DNA of 64,000 nucleotides from Myotis daubentonii (GCF_963259705.1 NC_081844.1:47539501-47603500), one strand, 5' to 3'; positions 12,397-25,245 are shown, counted from the stretch's first letter. Made by a program: numbers and translations. The notes: a model not told the origin generated them from the sequence alone.

Positions 12397-13654
12397 CCTT
12401 AGATGGTCGTCAGTAAGGCAATGTGTAATGTAATACAGTGTATGAGAAATGGTGCTCTAACCCCATGACAGGCTTTTTATCACTTAAATGTGAGCATTCT
12501 CACCTATTCAGAATTTCCAGTATTGGAAAGGTAAGAGTGATGGATAGCTCTGTGCGTCAAAGAATATACATTTATGTGGCGATGATGGCTTTTTATGAAG
12601 GCTTTAGAAGGGAGGGTTGCCAAGTGAGGGCTCATCTCCTCAGAACTCTGCATGATGTGCTACAACCATTCATCCCGGCCCGGTGCCAAGCCTCGGTGGT
12701 CAGCAGTGATGACGAGCGCTGCTGGCAACAGGCTTTTCAGAAAGAACAATCAAAACAGGCTCCGTTTGTTGCCCTGTGGACGGGTTCCAAGAAACATTTT
12801 GGTCTCTGGATGATCAAAGCATGGTCTGATAGGCTAAGAATGCAATCACTGATATAATTAACTAATAATGTTTCTGCAAAAAAAGTTATTAGTGGCCACT
12901 TACCAACTTGTTTGCATGCTAATGTTTTTTGGGGGGCTGGAAAAGAAAGGCTTTTGAGACTTTTCTTTAATGTTAGAGTTATTTCTGGCTTGAGTTGTTG
13001 AGATAACATAAAGGGATTGTGCGTAGGTTACTAGTGATCAGAGAATCCTGTGAGGTGGCTGGTAGAACCAGTGTGTGGTTTCTGGCACCTCAGTTCAGTT
13101 GCCTGGAATGACCTTCCCCGGAGGCCCTACAGCAGGCAAAGGGCAAAGGGAGGGCAGTAGCCTGGGACTTGCAGATCCCATTATGTGCCCGAAAGAAAGA
13201 AAAAAGATTCAGAACACCTGTTACCTCTCATGATCAACACAGCCATTTCTATTAAACTAAACCAAACACGGGCAGCAATCACCAACTTACCGTGAAAGAA
13301 AATGAAGCCAGTGCCTGGACGCGGGCCCTTTCCCAAGCCCTGAAAACTGACTGATGAAGATCCCTAAATGTGAGTGACTGCTTCCTGTTCACGTCAGCTT
13401 CCCGGGAATTCCTTTTTCTGTCAACATGAGGGAAGAGATTCTTTTTCTTTGTTGGCCCAGTGGGAGAGAAGACTAGAAGATTCCACTCCTACTTTCCATA
13501 CTGTGCGCTGCGGTGAATGGTGGTTTGGGAACGGGGGGGGGGGTACCCCAGCACCCTGGGTTGCAGGTTGCAATGTTTTTCCTCAGCAACAGTAGGGAAC
13601 TAGAGTTCTTCGGTGCAGCTAGTCAGTAGGCTTACAAGGCCTGCTAGAAACACA
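12397..13654. other. intergenic DNA, no confident gene
   Basis: The longest open frame (12438-12857, + strand, 139 codons) has no recognised domain, no retrocopy signature and no splice context, and is not called. A poly-G run lies at about 13536-13545. Nothing else was identified. Confidence 0.4.
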
Positions 13655-14365
13655 ACCACCATGTACATTTTTTATTTTTTAATTATAGTTGACATGCAAT
13701 ATTGTATTAGTCAGGTGTCCAACATTGTGATTAGACATTTGTATAACTTACAGTGTGATCACCACAATAAATCCAGCACCCGTCTGACACATAGCTATTA
13801 CAATATTATTGTCTATCTTCCCTATGCTGTATTTTACAGCCTGTGACTATTTCTATAGCTTGCAGTTTGCACTTCTTAATCCCCTTAACTTTTTCACTCA
13901 CCATTTTTAACATTGTTTCCCTAAGAATAGTTCCTTCTAAGTTCCAAATGGATTCACAAATATTTATTTTGAGAGTAAAAAACAGCAGTTGGTAGATTGA
14001 GGACAACTTGCATTTGATTATCTCCCTTGTTCATCCTCTCCTTGGGGAATATTTATCTAATATATGTCTAATATTCCCCAGTTATTGACTATATTCCTTA
14101 TGCTGTATTTTGCATCCCGCGACTGTTTTTATAACTTTCAGTTTGTACTTTTGAATCCCCTTAACTTTTTTGCTCACCATTTTCAACATTGTTTTCCTAG
14201 GAATATTTCCTTCTACGTTCCAAATGAATTCACAAATATTTGTTTTGAGAGTAAGAAACAGCAGTTGGTAGATTATAGACAACTTGAATTTGAATATCTC
14301 CCTTGGTCATCCTCTCCTTGGGGAATATTTTTCTAATATCTTCCTAATATTCCCCAATCTTCCTT
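13655..14365 (-). mobile_element. L1 3' UTR fragment with internal tandem duplication
   Basis: The stretch ttttaattatagttgacatg, caatattgtattagtcaggt and ttatattattgtctat-like phrases mark a reversed laurasiatherian L1 3' UTR from 13655. The part from about 13806 is then present twice in direct order (13806-14081 and 14082-14365, offset about 276 bp), each copy running from the ccctatgctg phrase through gttggtagatt to the ggggaatattt phrase. The two copies differ by scattered substitutions, so the duplication is old. Confidence 0.75.
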
Positions 14366-14629
14366 AGTGGGCATTTCTTGTTTGTTTGTTTTTCTTTTAT
14401 GGTATTTTAATTAATGTTCATCGTTAATTTTATAAATTCCTATTTCAGGGCCCCAAATTCTTCAGAGAACCATTGTACTAGGAATGGTATAAAAGTTCTA
14501 AAACTAAAGTTAGAATTTTAGTGGAAAGATGTGCTTTGATAAGTACAACAGAATGTGGTGAGTTGTGAGTTATGTTGGGTTACTCCTTCTAAATGTATGA
14601 AGGTCCACTCTTATTAAAACTTATGGACC

Positions 14630-14850
14630 GCCGAAACCGGTTTGGCTCAGTGGATAGAGCGTCGGCCTGCGGACTGAGTGGTCCTAGGTTCGATTCCGGT
14701 CAAGGGCATGTACCTGGGCTGCGGGCACATCCCCAGTGGGAGATGTGCAGGAGGCGGCTGATCGATGTTTCTCTCTCATCGATGTTTCTAACTCTCTATA
14801 AATCAATAAAATATATATATTTTTTAAAAAGCAAAACAAACAAACAAACA
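14630..14850 (+). mobile_element. VES SINE, young-looking copy
   Basis: Nearly canonical tRNA-derived head (accggtttggctcagtggat, then the B box ggttcgattccggtcaaggg), body and a tail ending in (CAAA)n. Perfect 14-bp target duplications aaaacttatggacc flank it at 14616-14629 and 14851-14864. Confidence 0.97.
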
Positions 14851-16495
14851 AAAACTTATGGACCATTTCCTATCTTTATCGGGCTTTGTTAGTCAGTCTC
14901 ATAATGGTGCTGCTAGGAAAGTTAATATACAGCAAATTATTGTGATTAAGTACACATCCCATTTGTCTTTTGTGCCGCCTTTGTGCTTTGCTGGAATCCA
15001 CACAATGTCACATTTATGGAAAGAAGGTACATTGTTTTAGAAAAATAAATATTCTTCTCCTATACCACCTAATGTTCCTTCAAGCTCTCTTCAACCAAAA
15101 AAAAAAAAAAAGTAAACTTCCACAATGGGTAGTAAAGCCAAGACACGAATATTAATCATTCATATATAATCAAACTTGAAAATTTTAAAATGAAAGGAAG
15201 TGAAAGCTCTCCCCTCTTTGCTCACCCCATTGCCATTCCCCCGCCCCCAATTCAGTCATTTCCCCTCTGGGAAATAATCTGGACTAAGAATATGTCCAAA
15301 ATATGTCCTAAAGCAAATTGAATTTCAGAAGAGGCTTTCTGAAGCCCCTTGTTAATAAAAAGCCCCATTGATGTTGATGTCTATGTGGATCAGGGTGTTT
15401 CTAGTGCATTTCTTACCAGCATCACTGAATTCTTCAAGGAAAATTGGATTCAAATATGAGCAACACATCAGTTTGCAAGGTGTTTGCCATTATTTTAATC
15501 AATACTTTAAAAAAATCGCAGGCAACAGAAACTCCAATTAGAGCAAAATAAAAAGGAGACACAGAGTGTTTGCTCCCATAGCCGTGAACTCAGTTATCAA
15601 AGAGAGCTGCACGGACCAGGGGCTTGGAGTTTGGAACTGAATGTGATGACTCCAGGAACCTCTTCTTAGTATCAACTTTCTTTCATTTCTTCCCTCTTGT
15701 CTCTGCTCACTTTCATTCTACAGAACGTGCTACTTGAGAACAGGGAAGATGGCCACAGAGAGTCCCAAGGTTACTTTCAACGGTTCTTAGTTCAAGAACT
15801 ATTCAAGAGGCCAGACATTCCCTCTCCTTTGGAAAGATCTGGGTGAAGACCCCATATCATTTGGCTTAGATTGTAGCTTCTCCACGTGGATTAATCATTA
15901 TCCCGGGGAGGGAGGCAGTGTTGATGCATTTGGCCCAGCATGGTCCTGGGTGGTTACTGCAGTCAGGCAGTGTGGAGTGGACGCATATTTTACAATCCCA
16001 GCAGCAGAAGGAAGTTCACTAGAAAAAGGAGGCTATTAAAGCTGGGAGGCAGATGCAAACACTATGTACACAATCTATTACATCATTACTAATAAGAACA
16101 TATATATCAATTAGAGGTCAGGACAAGTAACATTAGACACTCATGTTGGGTTATTGGACTATTTACAAAGGTGTGAGGATACTGGGAAACCACAGTGATG
16201 CAATTCTCTGGGACTCTTAAGAGCAAGGGCCTTACCCATCTTAAGCCCACTTTCTCTCACAGTGACCTTTTTAGGGAGGGATATGGGGAATAAATACTCC
16301 AATGTCTTGTTGTCCCCTATCTCCCATCTCCTGCTGATGTACCCTATTGGCTGAGCCTATCTAGAAGCCAGTGAACAAGGGAGTCCATCGATGTAATCTT
16401 TACAGGTCAGCCTATCCTTTCAGAGCCCAGAGTGGAAAAGGGTAGAAATCTAGAGGGACAAACAGAAAATTTCCAGCACAGCCTTACACACGTGC

Positions 16496-16541
16496 GCACA
16501 CACACGCACACAACGCACACACACACACACACACACACACA
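16496..16541. repeat. (CA)n microsatellite
   Basis: Imperfect then perfect CA dinucleotides. Confidence 0.95.
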
Positions 16542-17125
16542 CTGATAGGAACACCATGCAATTGAATATCCAATAAATTATATATATTCTATAATATATA
16601 ATAATTATAATATATTATCACATATATTGCTTGGAAGAAATTCAGTTTGGTGTAATGAAAGCTTTTAGAGGCAGTCCAACTTGCATTTGAGTCCTCTGCC
16701 CTAATCTTAGTCACTTCAACTTTGTATAGGCCAACACTGGGTAGGCCAAAGCAGTTCTATCTATCTGCAGACTAGATGAGTCAAAGCCCAATATTCTGCA
16801 ACCTCCACTATACATAAATCAGCCACACTCTAATGATTAGATCCAATTAAACTCGTGATATCATGATGATCAGGCAGAATATCATTTGACTCATTTATTT
16901 TTAAAGTTCTAAAATATTTTTGGGTGTTTTGTAATGAGTTTGGGCTTGTGGTTATGAAATTTCAATGAGCACTGGACTGGATAATCCTAAAAATTCTCTT
17001 AATTATTGGTAACAGAAAATGACCCTGGTTAGTGAGACTAATTTTTTTTCATGTAGGCCAGAAAGTTTTGCCAATAACTAGGCCTTTAAATTATTAGTTG
17101 GTTCCCAGTTTCTTTAAAGGAGGCC

Positions 17126-17162
17126 ATGATGATGATGATGATGATGATAATGATGATGATGA
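17126..17162. repeat. (GAT)n trinucleotide repeat
   Basis: About twelve GAT units with one AAT interruption. Confidence 0.95.
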
Positions 17163-19750
17163 CATTTATGGGACTCTGTACTATGTCTTCACACATATTA
17201 ATTCATCCAACGACTATGACTCAGGTACAATTATCTCCATTTACAGGTAAATAACCGGCAGTTCAGAGAAGGTTAATAAAATAAGATCACACTTCTAATA
17301 AGAATTAAGGGCCATTTTCAGATTCTCGTCCGTCTGGTTCCAATTCTTGTCCCGATAGCTACAGATTATTGACTCCCGACAGATTGCTCTTCTGACCTAT
17401 TGTTTTAATTCTGGATGAATATGTTTACTTTATGTTATTAATATGTAGCAAGCTATGACTGATTTCACAGTTATTTCTGGTTATTTTTATAATTGTTCTA
17501 TTTCTATTAGTTAAAAAACATATAATATCTGATTACTAAAATTTAACGGAACAACTACTATATCAAAAAAAGTTTCTTTTAAACTAAACATTTTTACCCA
17601 CAAAGTGAATATCTCATTATTTAAAACACGAGAAAAGTTGGGGTGAAATCCAGATGCCCATAAGAAAAAGCTGTCATAGAAACAATAATAAATACTTTAA
17701 ACAGTTTTTCTTTTAATGAGTTTTTTCTCATAAGAGAGTGTTTGGTAGGGGAAGGGAGTTGTTTCTTTGGTTTTTTGACCCAAAGTTTGAGTTTTGTAAC
17801 AGTTTTTCTAAATTATCCTCATTATTTTGTAAGCTTAAACACTATTTCAATGGAACTGTATTAAGAATGTATAATCAAAATATTTATCACAGTTTAAAAA
17901 TGTATCTAAAAATAATTCCCTACATTAAAACACACCTCATTATAGTCAGAAGACCAATCTTCACTACATGACTCATTGAAGACTTTGCATTCAAACATGA
18001 TATGATGAGGTCTTTAATTACAGAGACAAAACCGCTTCAATAACAGTCATGGCGATTAACATCTGGGAGGAAAAAACCCGGAGGCTCTGATTTGATAGAG
18101 CAAAGTATCACCCTCTCAAGTAAACTACTGAAACATGGACATGCAAAAACGGTGGGTGCTATGGTGGGGGCTAGCAGGTGGCACTTCATATGTTTGTTCA
18201 TTTATTTAGGAGGGGATGCAATCAGGACTCTCCAGTCCATAATAAATGACAAAGAAATACAGCCAAGGTGTCTCTAAAAATAGTACATATTTGAAACGGA
18301 GGGGAAAAGGCAGAGGCCTGGTGAGACACGTATTTCCAATTAAATCTAACCTTTTTAAATTTTTTTGTTTGTTATTATTTCAAAATTTAACCAGTCAGAA
18401 GAGGGGGGAAAGTAGAATAAACAGCGTAGGAATCATCATTGTTAATGAAGTTTTCAGTGTTATTTCTTGATCCCTGTGCAGCCAGGAGCACCAAGCGGCT
18501 CTGAAATCCCAGGACAGTGCCTGGCCTGTAGCAGGTCCCCCCAAAACTATCTGTAAATAAATGAACTTATTACCCTGAGCAATCAGCAGGAGTCCAGAGT
18601 AGAACAGGATGACACTGGCTTTACATCAACTCTTTGATTTTCAGGGCGAGGGGAGTAGGGAGTTCCCGAACGCAGGGAATGACCCTGTCCCTAATGCAGG
18701 TAGTGCACCAGCTGAGAATCATTGGGGGTTTCAGGACTTATTTGTGGTGGAAGTACTTCCGCTGGCCAGCACTTTCCATCTTGGGCGAATTTTTGAGGAC
18801 TTTTCCTAAGTCTGATATAATTTAGTGGAGAATGGATAAATAAGGTTGAGGAGGCAAAGAAAGCGTAGGACACCAAAGGAAAGACTGGAAGTAAAAAAAA
18901 CCAACTTTCTCACTTTCCCTGTGGGGATGGAGCTGGTCATAACACAACACAAACATGACTTAGTTACTAGTTCAGTATTACTAATTGATAAACCAGTTTG
19001 TTATCTAAAACCCAACTGGATACATTAAAACATTGATTTCTATTCAGGAAGACAGGATTTTTGTGGTTGCTGTTTGGTTGGCAAATTGGTTGGTTTTACC
19101 AGCCAGAGCTCTACCATGTATTTAAAGCACAATTTTTGGAATACTGACTTTCATTTTAAGTTCTGTTTTAGGTTGGTGTTCTATACAAGTAACTGCATGA
19201 AAATTGTCCCTATTTCTATGTCAGTTATCTATCTACCTATCTATATTTCCTTTTTAAAAGAACAAAATTGGGATATCATTGTAAATTCAGGTTTGGAGCC
19301 TACTTTTTTCTCACTAAATATAATGTGATCATCTACTGATGTTACTAAATAATCTTGAAAATGTGATTTTAATTGCTGCATAGTATTTTATTGCTTTAGC
19401 ACAATTTATAAGCCCTTTGTTACTGAATATTTAGATTGTCACCACTCTAAAAATTATTGTAAACAGTGCTACAAATAAATCTTGATTGTTTACTTATAAT
19501 CAATTTCTGGAAATGAAATGATGAATCAAGAAAGGCGTGGAATTTAAGGTCCACATAGTGTTGGAATCTTGGTTTTCCCATCCTTTCTTGTCAAATCCCC
19601 ATGGAGACTCAACACTGGGTTATTTAATGCACCTGGTTTACTGAGCATTCTTTAAAAGCTGTGCTTCTACTGTAGCTGAGGAGAAAAAAAAATAAAGAAA
19701 AAATCAAGCAGAAGAAAAGATAACCTAAATCTGACAATTTTCTTTGTTCA

Positions 19751-19753
19751 TGT

Positions 19754-19821
<68 letters not shown>
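19751..19821. repeat. compound (TG)n(AG)n microsatellite
   Basis: TG units from 19751 to 19778 pass without a spacer into AG units up to about 19821. Confidence 0.97.
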
Positions 19822-19823
<2 letters not shown>

Positions 19824-20599
19824 TTTTGTTTTGTGTTTGTACCTGAGTGAATGCTCAGAGAGTTGACCAAATATGAGCTTGGCAAACATGAAGGGCCTCA
19901 AGCCTGGAAGTGGGAAGTTAGGAATGATATTTCGTGACAAGCTCTAAGTGCTAAAACATTATCTGCAAATAATGTACAGTTGTAGTCAAAATTTTTTAAA
20001 TTACATTTTCATAAATATAAGTAACCTCACTATAATCAGAAAACTAGGTTGCAGGAACAATTCTGACTTAAATTGGCAGGTGAATAATCCCTTCAATCCA
20101 ATAGCTTAAGTGCTTTCTATATATGAAATTAAACTTGTGGCTCTGCCTACCCCAACCCCTTCCTTTTGTCTTAGTACCTGACAGCATAACCAATGATGGA
20201 TTTCTTGGCTCCTGGTATTTTAAGTTAGATTTATATTTCTACTTAAACGTAGTCTTTTTGGTGTTTATTAATCATCTGGAGGATATATTAAAAATGGTGC
20301 AATTTTCTTTTTTAAATTGTGTGCTTAACTCTTGTCAATGTTAACCATACTATGTGTGCACATCAAAGTAAAGCTATGAATGTATGACTAGACCATGCCT
20401 TCGGAGATAAAATGGTACAGATTTTTCAGACACCTTCAGAAATTGCCTTATTTCTTTCATATTTCATTAATGCACCTGAGTCCCTCATGTATCCTAAGTA
20501 TAAATTTTTGTATAATTTTTGAGGTTAAAATGCTATGTTGTACTGTAAATCATCTTTTCTGAAGATTCATTAGGTTTTATTTAAAACTATAGTTTTGAT

Positions 20600-20806
20600 G
20601 CCCTAGTCAGTGTGGCTCAGTTGGATGAGCGTCATCCCATGCATCGCCAGTTTGATTCCCGGTCAGGACACATACCCAGGTTGCTGGTTGCATCCCTGGT
20701 TGGGGATGCATGAAGGAGGCAACTGACTGATGTTTCTCTCTCACATCAGTGTTTCTTTTCCCTTCTTCTCTCTCTAAAAAATCAATGCAAACATATTAAA
20801 AAAAAA
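20600..20806 (+). mobile_element. VES SINE 1 of a head-to-tail triplet
   Basis: Older VES copy: gtgtggctcagttggatgag head, B box gtttgattcccggtcaggac, CT-rich body and an A-run at its end. It abuts the next SINE with no host DNA between them. Confidence 0.9.
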
Positions 20807-20807
20807 T

Positions 20808-21029
20808 CCTGGCCAGTGTGGCTCAGTGATTGAACATCAACATATAAATCAGGTCACAGTTCAATTTCCTGTCAGTCAGGGCACATGCCCAGCTTGCAGG
20901 CATGATACCCAAGGATAATGCAGAAGGCAGACTATCAACGATTCTCTCTCATCATTGATGTTTTTCTCTCTCCCTCTCCCCTCCTCTCTGAAATCGATAA
21001 AAATATATTTAAAAAAAATAAAATAAAAC
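20808..21029 (+). mobile_element. VES SINE 2 of a head-to-tail triplet
   Basis: Diverged VES copy (ccagtgtggctcagtgattg head, tctctctcatcattgatgtt body, aaatcgataaaaatatattt tail, then an A-rich run). It begins directly in the A-run of the previous copy. Confidence 0.9.
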
Positions 21030-21031
21030 CA

Positions 21032-21232
21032 GCCCTAGCTGGTTTGGCTCAGTGGATAGAGCATTGGTCTGGGGACTGAAGGGTCCCAGGTTCGATTCCA
21101 GTCAAGGGCACATGCCTGGGTTGCAGGCTTAATCCCTGGTAGGGGGTGTGCAGGAGCAGCCGACCAATGATGCTCTCTCATCATTGATGTTTCTATCTCT
21201 CTCTCCCTCTCCTTTCCTCTCTGAAAGCAATA

Positions 21233-21288
<56 letters not shown>

Positions 21289-21301
21289 TTTTTTTTTTAA
21301 A
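21032..21301 (+). mobile_element. VES SINE 3 of a head-to-tail triplet, (TA)n tail
   Basis: VES copy with a typical head (agctggtttggctcagtgga), B box ggttcgattccagtcaaggg and body. Its tail has expanded into a (TA)n run at about 21234-21286 followed by T and A runs. Confidence 0.92.
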
Positions 21302-21944
21302 AAAACACATAGCTTTGAGCAGCAGTCATATTTGGAAAACATGTCAGTTTGCCATACACATCATCATCCTTCTCAATTCTGGAAAAACTATGAAAACTAG
21401 GACAAGTTTATTTTAATTAATATTCTCATAACTCTCTCCAGAGTGCATTGCAATTTCCATTAATTTTAAAGTGCTTCTGGAACCACAGGGGACAGCGTCC
21501 CCCAGTTTAACTGCATAGTTACAAGTAAGTGCAGTAAATGTTAGTATGGTATTTTGATTTAAGGAAAAGTTGAAATGACTCAAAGCTTCTTGGTTGAAAA
21601 ACTAAGGATTGGGTCCTGTGTACATGTTTTTTATGATTCAGTTAGCTATCTACAAATGTAAGAACATAAATGGTGATGAATTGTCTTTTGTATGAAATAA
21701 GGAGGTGTGCTGAGAGCAGAGGTACAATTACTCAAGTTAGTGAACTATCTCTATAGAGTGTAGAGAAATCAGTTCATTTGAAAATATATGTAGGACAAAG
21801 CTATCAAATGTATTTTGTGTTACAAAACTTCCTCACAGAAACCAGAACAATATTTGACATCTGAGTGTTAAATAGGGCTGAGATAACCCTGTATATACTA
21901 GGAAATAATCCACCACCCATCCTGTTATATAAAAATTATATTTA
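21302..21944. other. AT-rich DNA between SINEs
   Basis: No feature recognised. Confidence 0.4.
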
Positions 21945-22158
21945 GCCCTAGCCAGTTTGGCTCAGTGGATAGAGCATCGGCCTGCGAACCGAAAGGTCCC
22001 AGGTTCAATTCCGGTAAAGGGCATGTACCTTGGTTGCGGGCTCAACCCCAGTCGGGGGTGTGCAGGAGGCGGCTGATCAATGTTTCTCTCTCATCGATGT
22101 TTCTAATTCTCTATCCCTCTCCCTTCCTCTCTGTAAAATATCAATAAAATATATTTTA
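21945..22158 (+). mobile_element. VES SINE
   Basis: Canonical head (ccagtttggctcagtggata), B box ggttcaattccggtaaaggg and tail tcaataaaatatattttaaa. Perfect 14-bp target duplications aaaaattatattta at 21931-21944 and 22159-22172. Confidence 0.96.
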
Positions 22159-22195
22159 AAAAATTATATTTAGTTTTTTTAAAAAGCATACATTT

Positions 22196-22404
22196 TGCCC
22201 TAGCAGGTTTGGCTCAGTGGATAGAGCTTCGGCCCGTGGACTGAAGGGTCCCATGTTCGAATCAGTTCAAGGGCACATGCTAGGGTTGTGGGCTCGATCC
22301 CAGTAGGGGGGTGTGCAGGAGGCAGCCAATTAATGATTCTCTCTCATCATCGATGTTTCTAACTCATCCTTCCTTTCTGAAATCAATAAAAATATATTTA
22401 AAAG
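22196..22404 (+). mobile_element. VES SINE
   Basis: VES head (gcaggtttggctcagtggat), body (attctctctcatcatcgatg) and tail (aatcaataaaaatatattta) in the + orientation, only 37 bp downstream of the preceding SINE. Confidence 0.93.
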
Positions 22405-23219
22405 AAATTCCTATGCTTCAAGTACAATTTTTTAAAAAAAGTGAAAAGAAACTAAGAGATACATAACCCTGAATAGAATCACCACCAACAGGGAAAAGCT
22501 ATTTTAGGACAACTGAGTGACTGAATATAGACTGAATTTTAGATATTATTGGATTAATTTTCTTAGGAATTACACTGGTATTGTGATTATGCAGGAAATG
22601 TTCTCATCTGTGGGAAGGAAATGGGTGTTGAAACATTAGGGGTTCAGTGTCATGATGTTTGTAACTTACAAATTGCTCAGCAAAAGAGAAAAATGTGTGT
22701 TATGTGTGAACATATATAGAGAGACAAACAAAGAAAAAGAGATGGAGACAGACATAGGGAGAGATTACAGATGTGGCAAAAATGTGTTGAAGTATGTTCT
22801 AGTTTTTCAACTTTTTGTAGGGAAAACCCCTCCACAAAATTACCAAAACGAAAGTACCAAGTATCAAAACAACCATAATTGATATTATACAGAGCTAATA
22901 CGTTTGGGTTTGTTCATGGTCTGTAATGAGATTTTGGGGAGACTACAGTTTTGATTTATTAGAGTCATCAAAGCTGAATTTTTAAAGATCACTTTTAGTC
23001 TTTTAATTTAGATAAATGGATTTAGACAAATACATACAAACACACGAAGCCCTGAGTTCAATCAACCCAAGAGGCCACTGGCCGAATGCCCACTGCTTTC
23101 TGAGGGAGTTCAGTCCTTTAAAAGCCAACTGGTTTCTTTTGATGAATTTCTTCTACAACATCGGCTTTCTATTAGACTAGAACCTGTTAGGAATCAATAA
23201 AGCAATATTTATTTTACTC
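22405..23219. other. AT-rich intergenic DNA, no gene
   Basis: No exon or repeat family recognised; the open frame at 22652-22882 has no known motif. Confidence 0.4.
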
Positions 23220-24790
23220 CCCTAATCAATAAAATATACTTTCTTCCTTTATTTATCCAATTACTACGATTCACTGTCTACTCAGTGCCCAGGCTAGTGT
23301 TAAGCTTGGAAGGCAAACAAATTAAAATATATGGGCCCTGTCCTCAAGGAGTCCAGAGTCATTGGAGAGGCAGACAGTTGAGCTATGATTAGAGTAGAAT
23401 ATAAAAAGTATTATAAAATGGTCCGTGTAAGCTGCTATGAGGGCAGTGAGCAAAAAGCCCAATTTACCTGGTAGGGGAGGGAGGAGGTGAGGAATCAGGG
23501 AATAATGATACATTAAGAAATAATAATGGTAACAGTAATAATAGAGGTCATATGCCAGGCAAGTCCTAAATATAATAGCTGTCCTTATGGAGTGGGAAGG
23601 GACGGTGCTCAGTTGGTGGAAGCCAATCCAAATTACCAGTAGGGAACATACAGAACATATCAATACAAATCTTGGGTAAAAAATCTTAGCAAGTCCACCT
23701 GGGAATAACATTTTCGATGTTGCCCCTAGCTCCCTTCCCTCATGCCTCCCCTATGTTATCCAGATAATATTGTCTCCATGTTCCTGGGCTCTGAGGCTCA
23801 GCGGAGGTATGTGAATTGCCTCTGGACAAGCAGCTGGTATGTGACCAGATAGAATCAAGGTCACCACTCAGGTATCTCTAGTTCCATCTAGTTATGCAGC
23901 ATCGTCTGCTCACAGACCTTTGCTTAGGAAGGTCTTGAGGGAGGAGTAGGTATTTCACCGATAAACCACATAGAGGAGAGAATTCTGGGCAAGAGGTGCC
24001 TACTAGTATGCAGGGCATGACAGGATTAGAGAGCTTTGCAAAGCCTCATAGGCCCGGTTGTTGCCCATGATTGGCGGAGCAGTTATGGGGGTGGAAAGTG
24101 GGAGGAGAGAAACTAGACAGGCATATCTGGGCCAGAATACTTAGGACTCTTCCATATATTGCAAAGGGGCCTGTACTTTACCGAGGGCTGGAGCCACTGA
24201 AGGACTTCAGGCTTTGGAATTAAATGATAGCTTTGCTTTTCTGAAAGATCACTCTGTGCAAAGGCCCTGGCAGTTTCTAACAGGAGAGGAGCCAGCCTGG
24301 GATGAGGGCCAGGCACCCACCGGGGTGGCGCCTGCACTTTGACCAGCGGCCTCTGGCAGGAGAAAGAGGCCTGACCCTTTGCCTGCATGCTCCACACTAC
24401 TTATGTGCTTTCAACGTGACTGAACGTGACACCCTTCCATCCTAATCGTAAAAACCGTCATGGCAACATGTTCTGTTAAAAATCTTTTGTAAATGGTACC
24501 CAGGGAAGCAATGTTTCCCTTTGCTACTTCCATGGAGACTCTCTGAAACGTCCATGCACAGGAGAGAGGGGTCAGGGGAAAGAGCGCCTGAACGAGGTCA
24601 ATGGCAACAGAGGGCCTGGGAAGGATGGATGTAGGATTTGACAGAATTTATTGAAGATTGAATTTAGGCGTATCCCTAAGGACTTCAATTGTTTCTGTTG
24701 GAGATGTTGGTTTTGAGGTGTCTGAGGACATCTAAGTGCAGACGACCTGCAGGCAAGCGTGGAGCTCGGAATGTTGTCTGGGCTGGAATT
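23220..24790 (+). mobile_element. ancient mid-repetitive element (family not named)
   Basis: Ordered phrases recur here and at about 32030-32960 and 63150-63960: a loss-of-reserve style start (ctactcagtgcccaggctag), ggccctgtcctcaaggag, a middle about ctggagccactgaaggactt with gatcactctgtgc, and an end with ggagatgttggttttgagg. Such strings are typical of an old dispersed mammalian repeat. I cannot assign the family, and the ends are approximate. Confidence 0.5.
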
Positions 24791-24984
24791 CAGGTAAAGT
24801 CTAATTACATTTTTCAGGAAATGTCACACCTCTTAGGGATAGAAAGTAGGGCTGAGGATTAAAAGTCACCTTCATTACCAACAAATGGTTAATCCTGGCA
24901 CTTGATGTTCTAAGTTTAAGAAATAAGTCAAGGAAGACCTGAGAACCTCCACAATGAGGGCTGAACACATGTACTTTGGCATCA

Positions 24985-25245
24985 GAGTGTGTGTACATCC
25001 TGGCTCTGGGACCTTCCGAAGTCGCTGTTCCCCCTAATTGTAAAATATGGGTAGTTAGTATAGAATAGTTAGTATAGAATGGTATGGTATGGTATGGTAT
25101 GGTATGGTATGGTATGGTATGGTATGGTATAGTATATATAGTGTAGTATGCATTTCAGCGGGCTGTTGGAAGATTAAGACAGAGAAACTGGAGACACAGA
25201 ACAGTGCTTGGCATATAGTGAGCACTCAATACCTTCTAGCCATTG
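24985..25245 (+). mobile_element. MIR SINE carrying a (GGTAT)10 microsatellite
   Basis: The left part (catcctggctctgggacctt, then cccctaattgtaaaatatgg) and the right part (acagtgcttggcatatagtg, agcactcaatacc) are the two halves of a MIR in sense orientation. Between them, 25081-25130 is ten perfect GGTAT pentanucleotides, flanked by related tagtatagaat units, so the microsatellite arose inside the MIR. Confidence 0.8.
25081..25130. repeat. (GGTAT)10 pentanucleotide repeat
   Basis: Ten uninterrupted copies of GGTAT. Confidence 0.98.

Larger units (their letters stand above)
14865..20599. other. intergenic DNA with microsatellites and old repeat scraps
   Basis: No gene was recognised in this 5.7 kb. 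It holds separately listed microsatellites, MIR-like sequence at about 17160-17260 and 18510-18570 (acagtgcctggcctgtagcag), and an old L1-like stretch at about 19200-19520 (tgcatagtattttattgc, caccactctaaaaattattg). The remainder is unassigned AT-rich DNA. Confidence 0.45.

Noticed and set aside
14630..14705. tRNA gene suggested by A-box and B-box motifs
   Set aside because: The motifs belong to the tRNA-derived head of VES SINEs; the sequence continues into the SINE body and A-rich tail, and the same applies to all other copies here.
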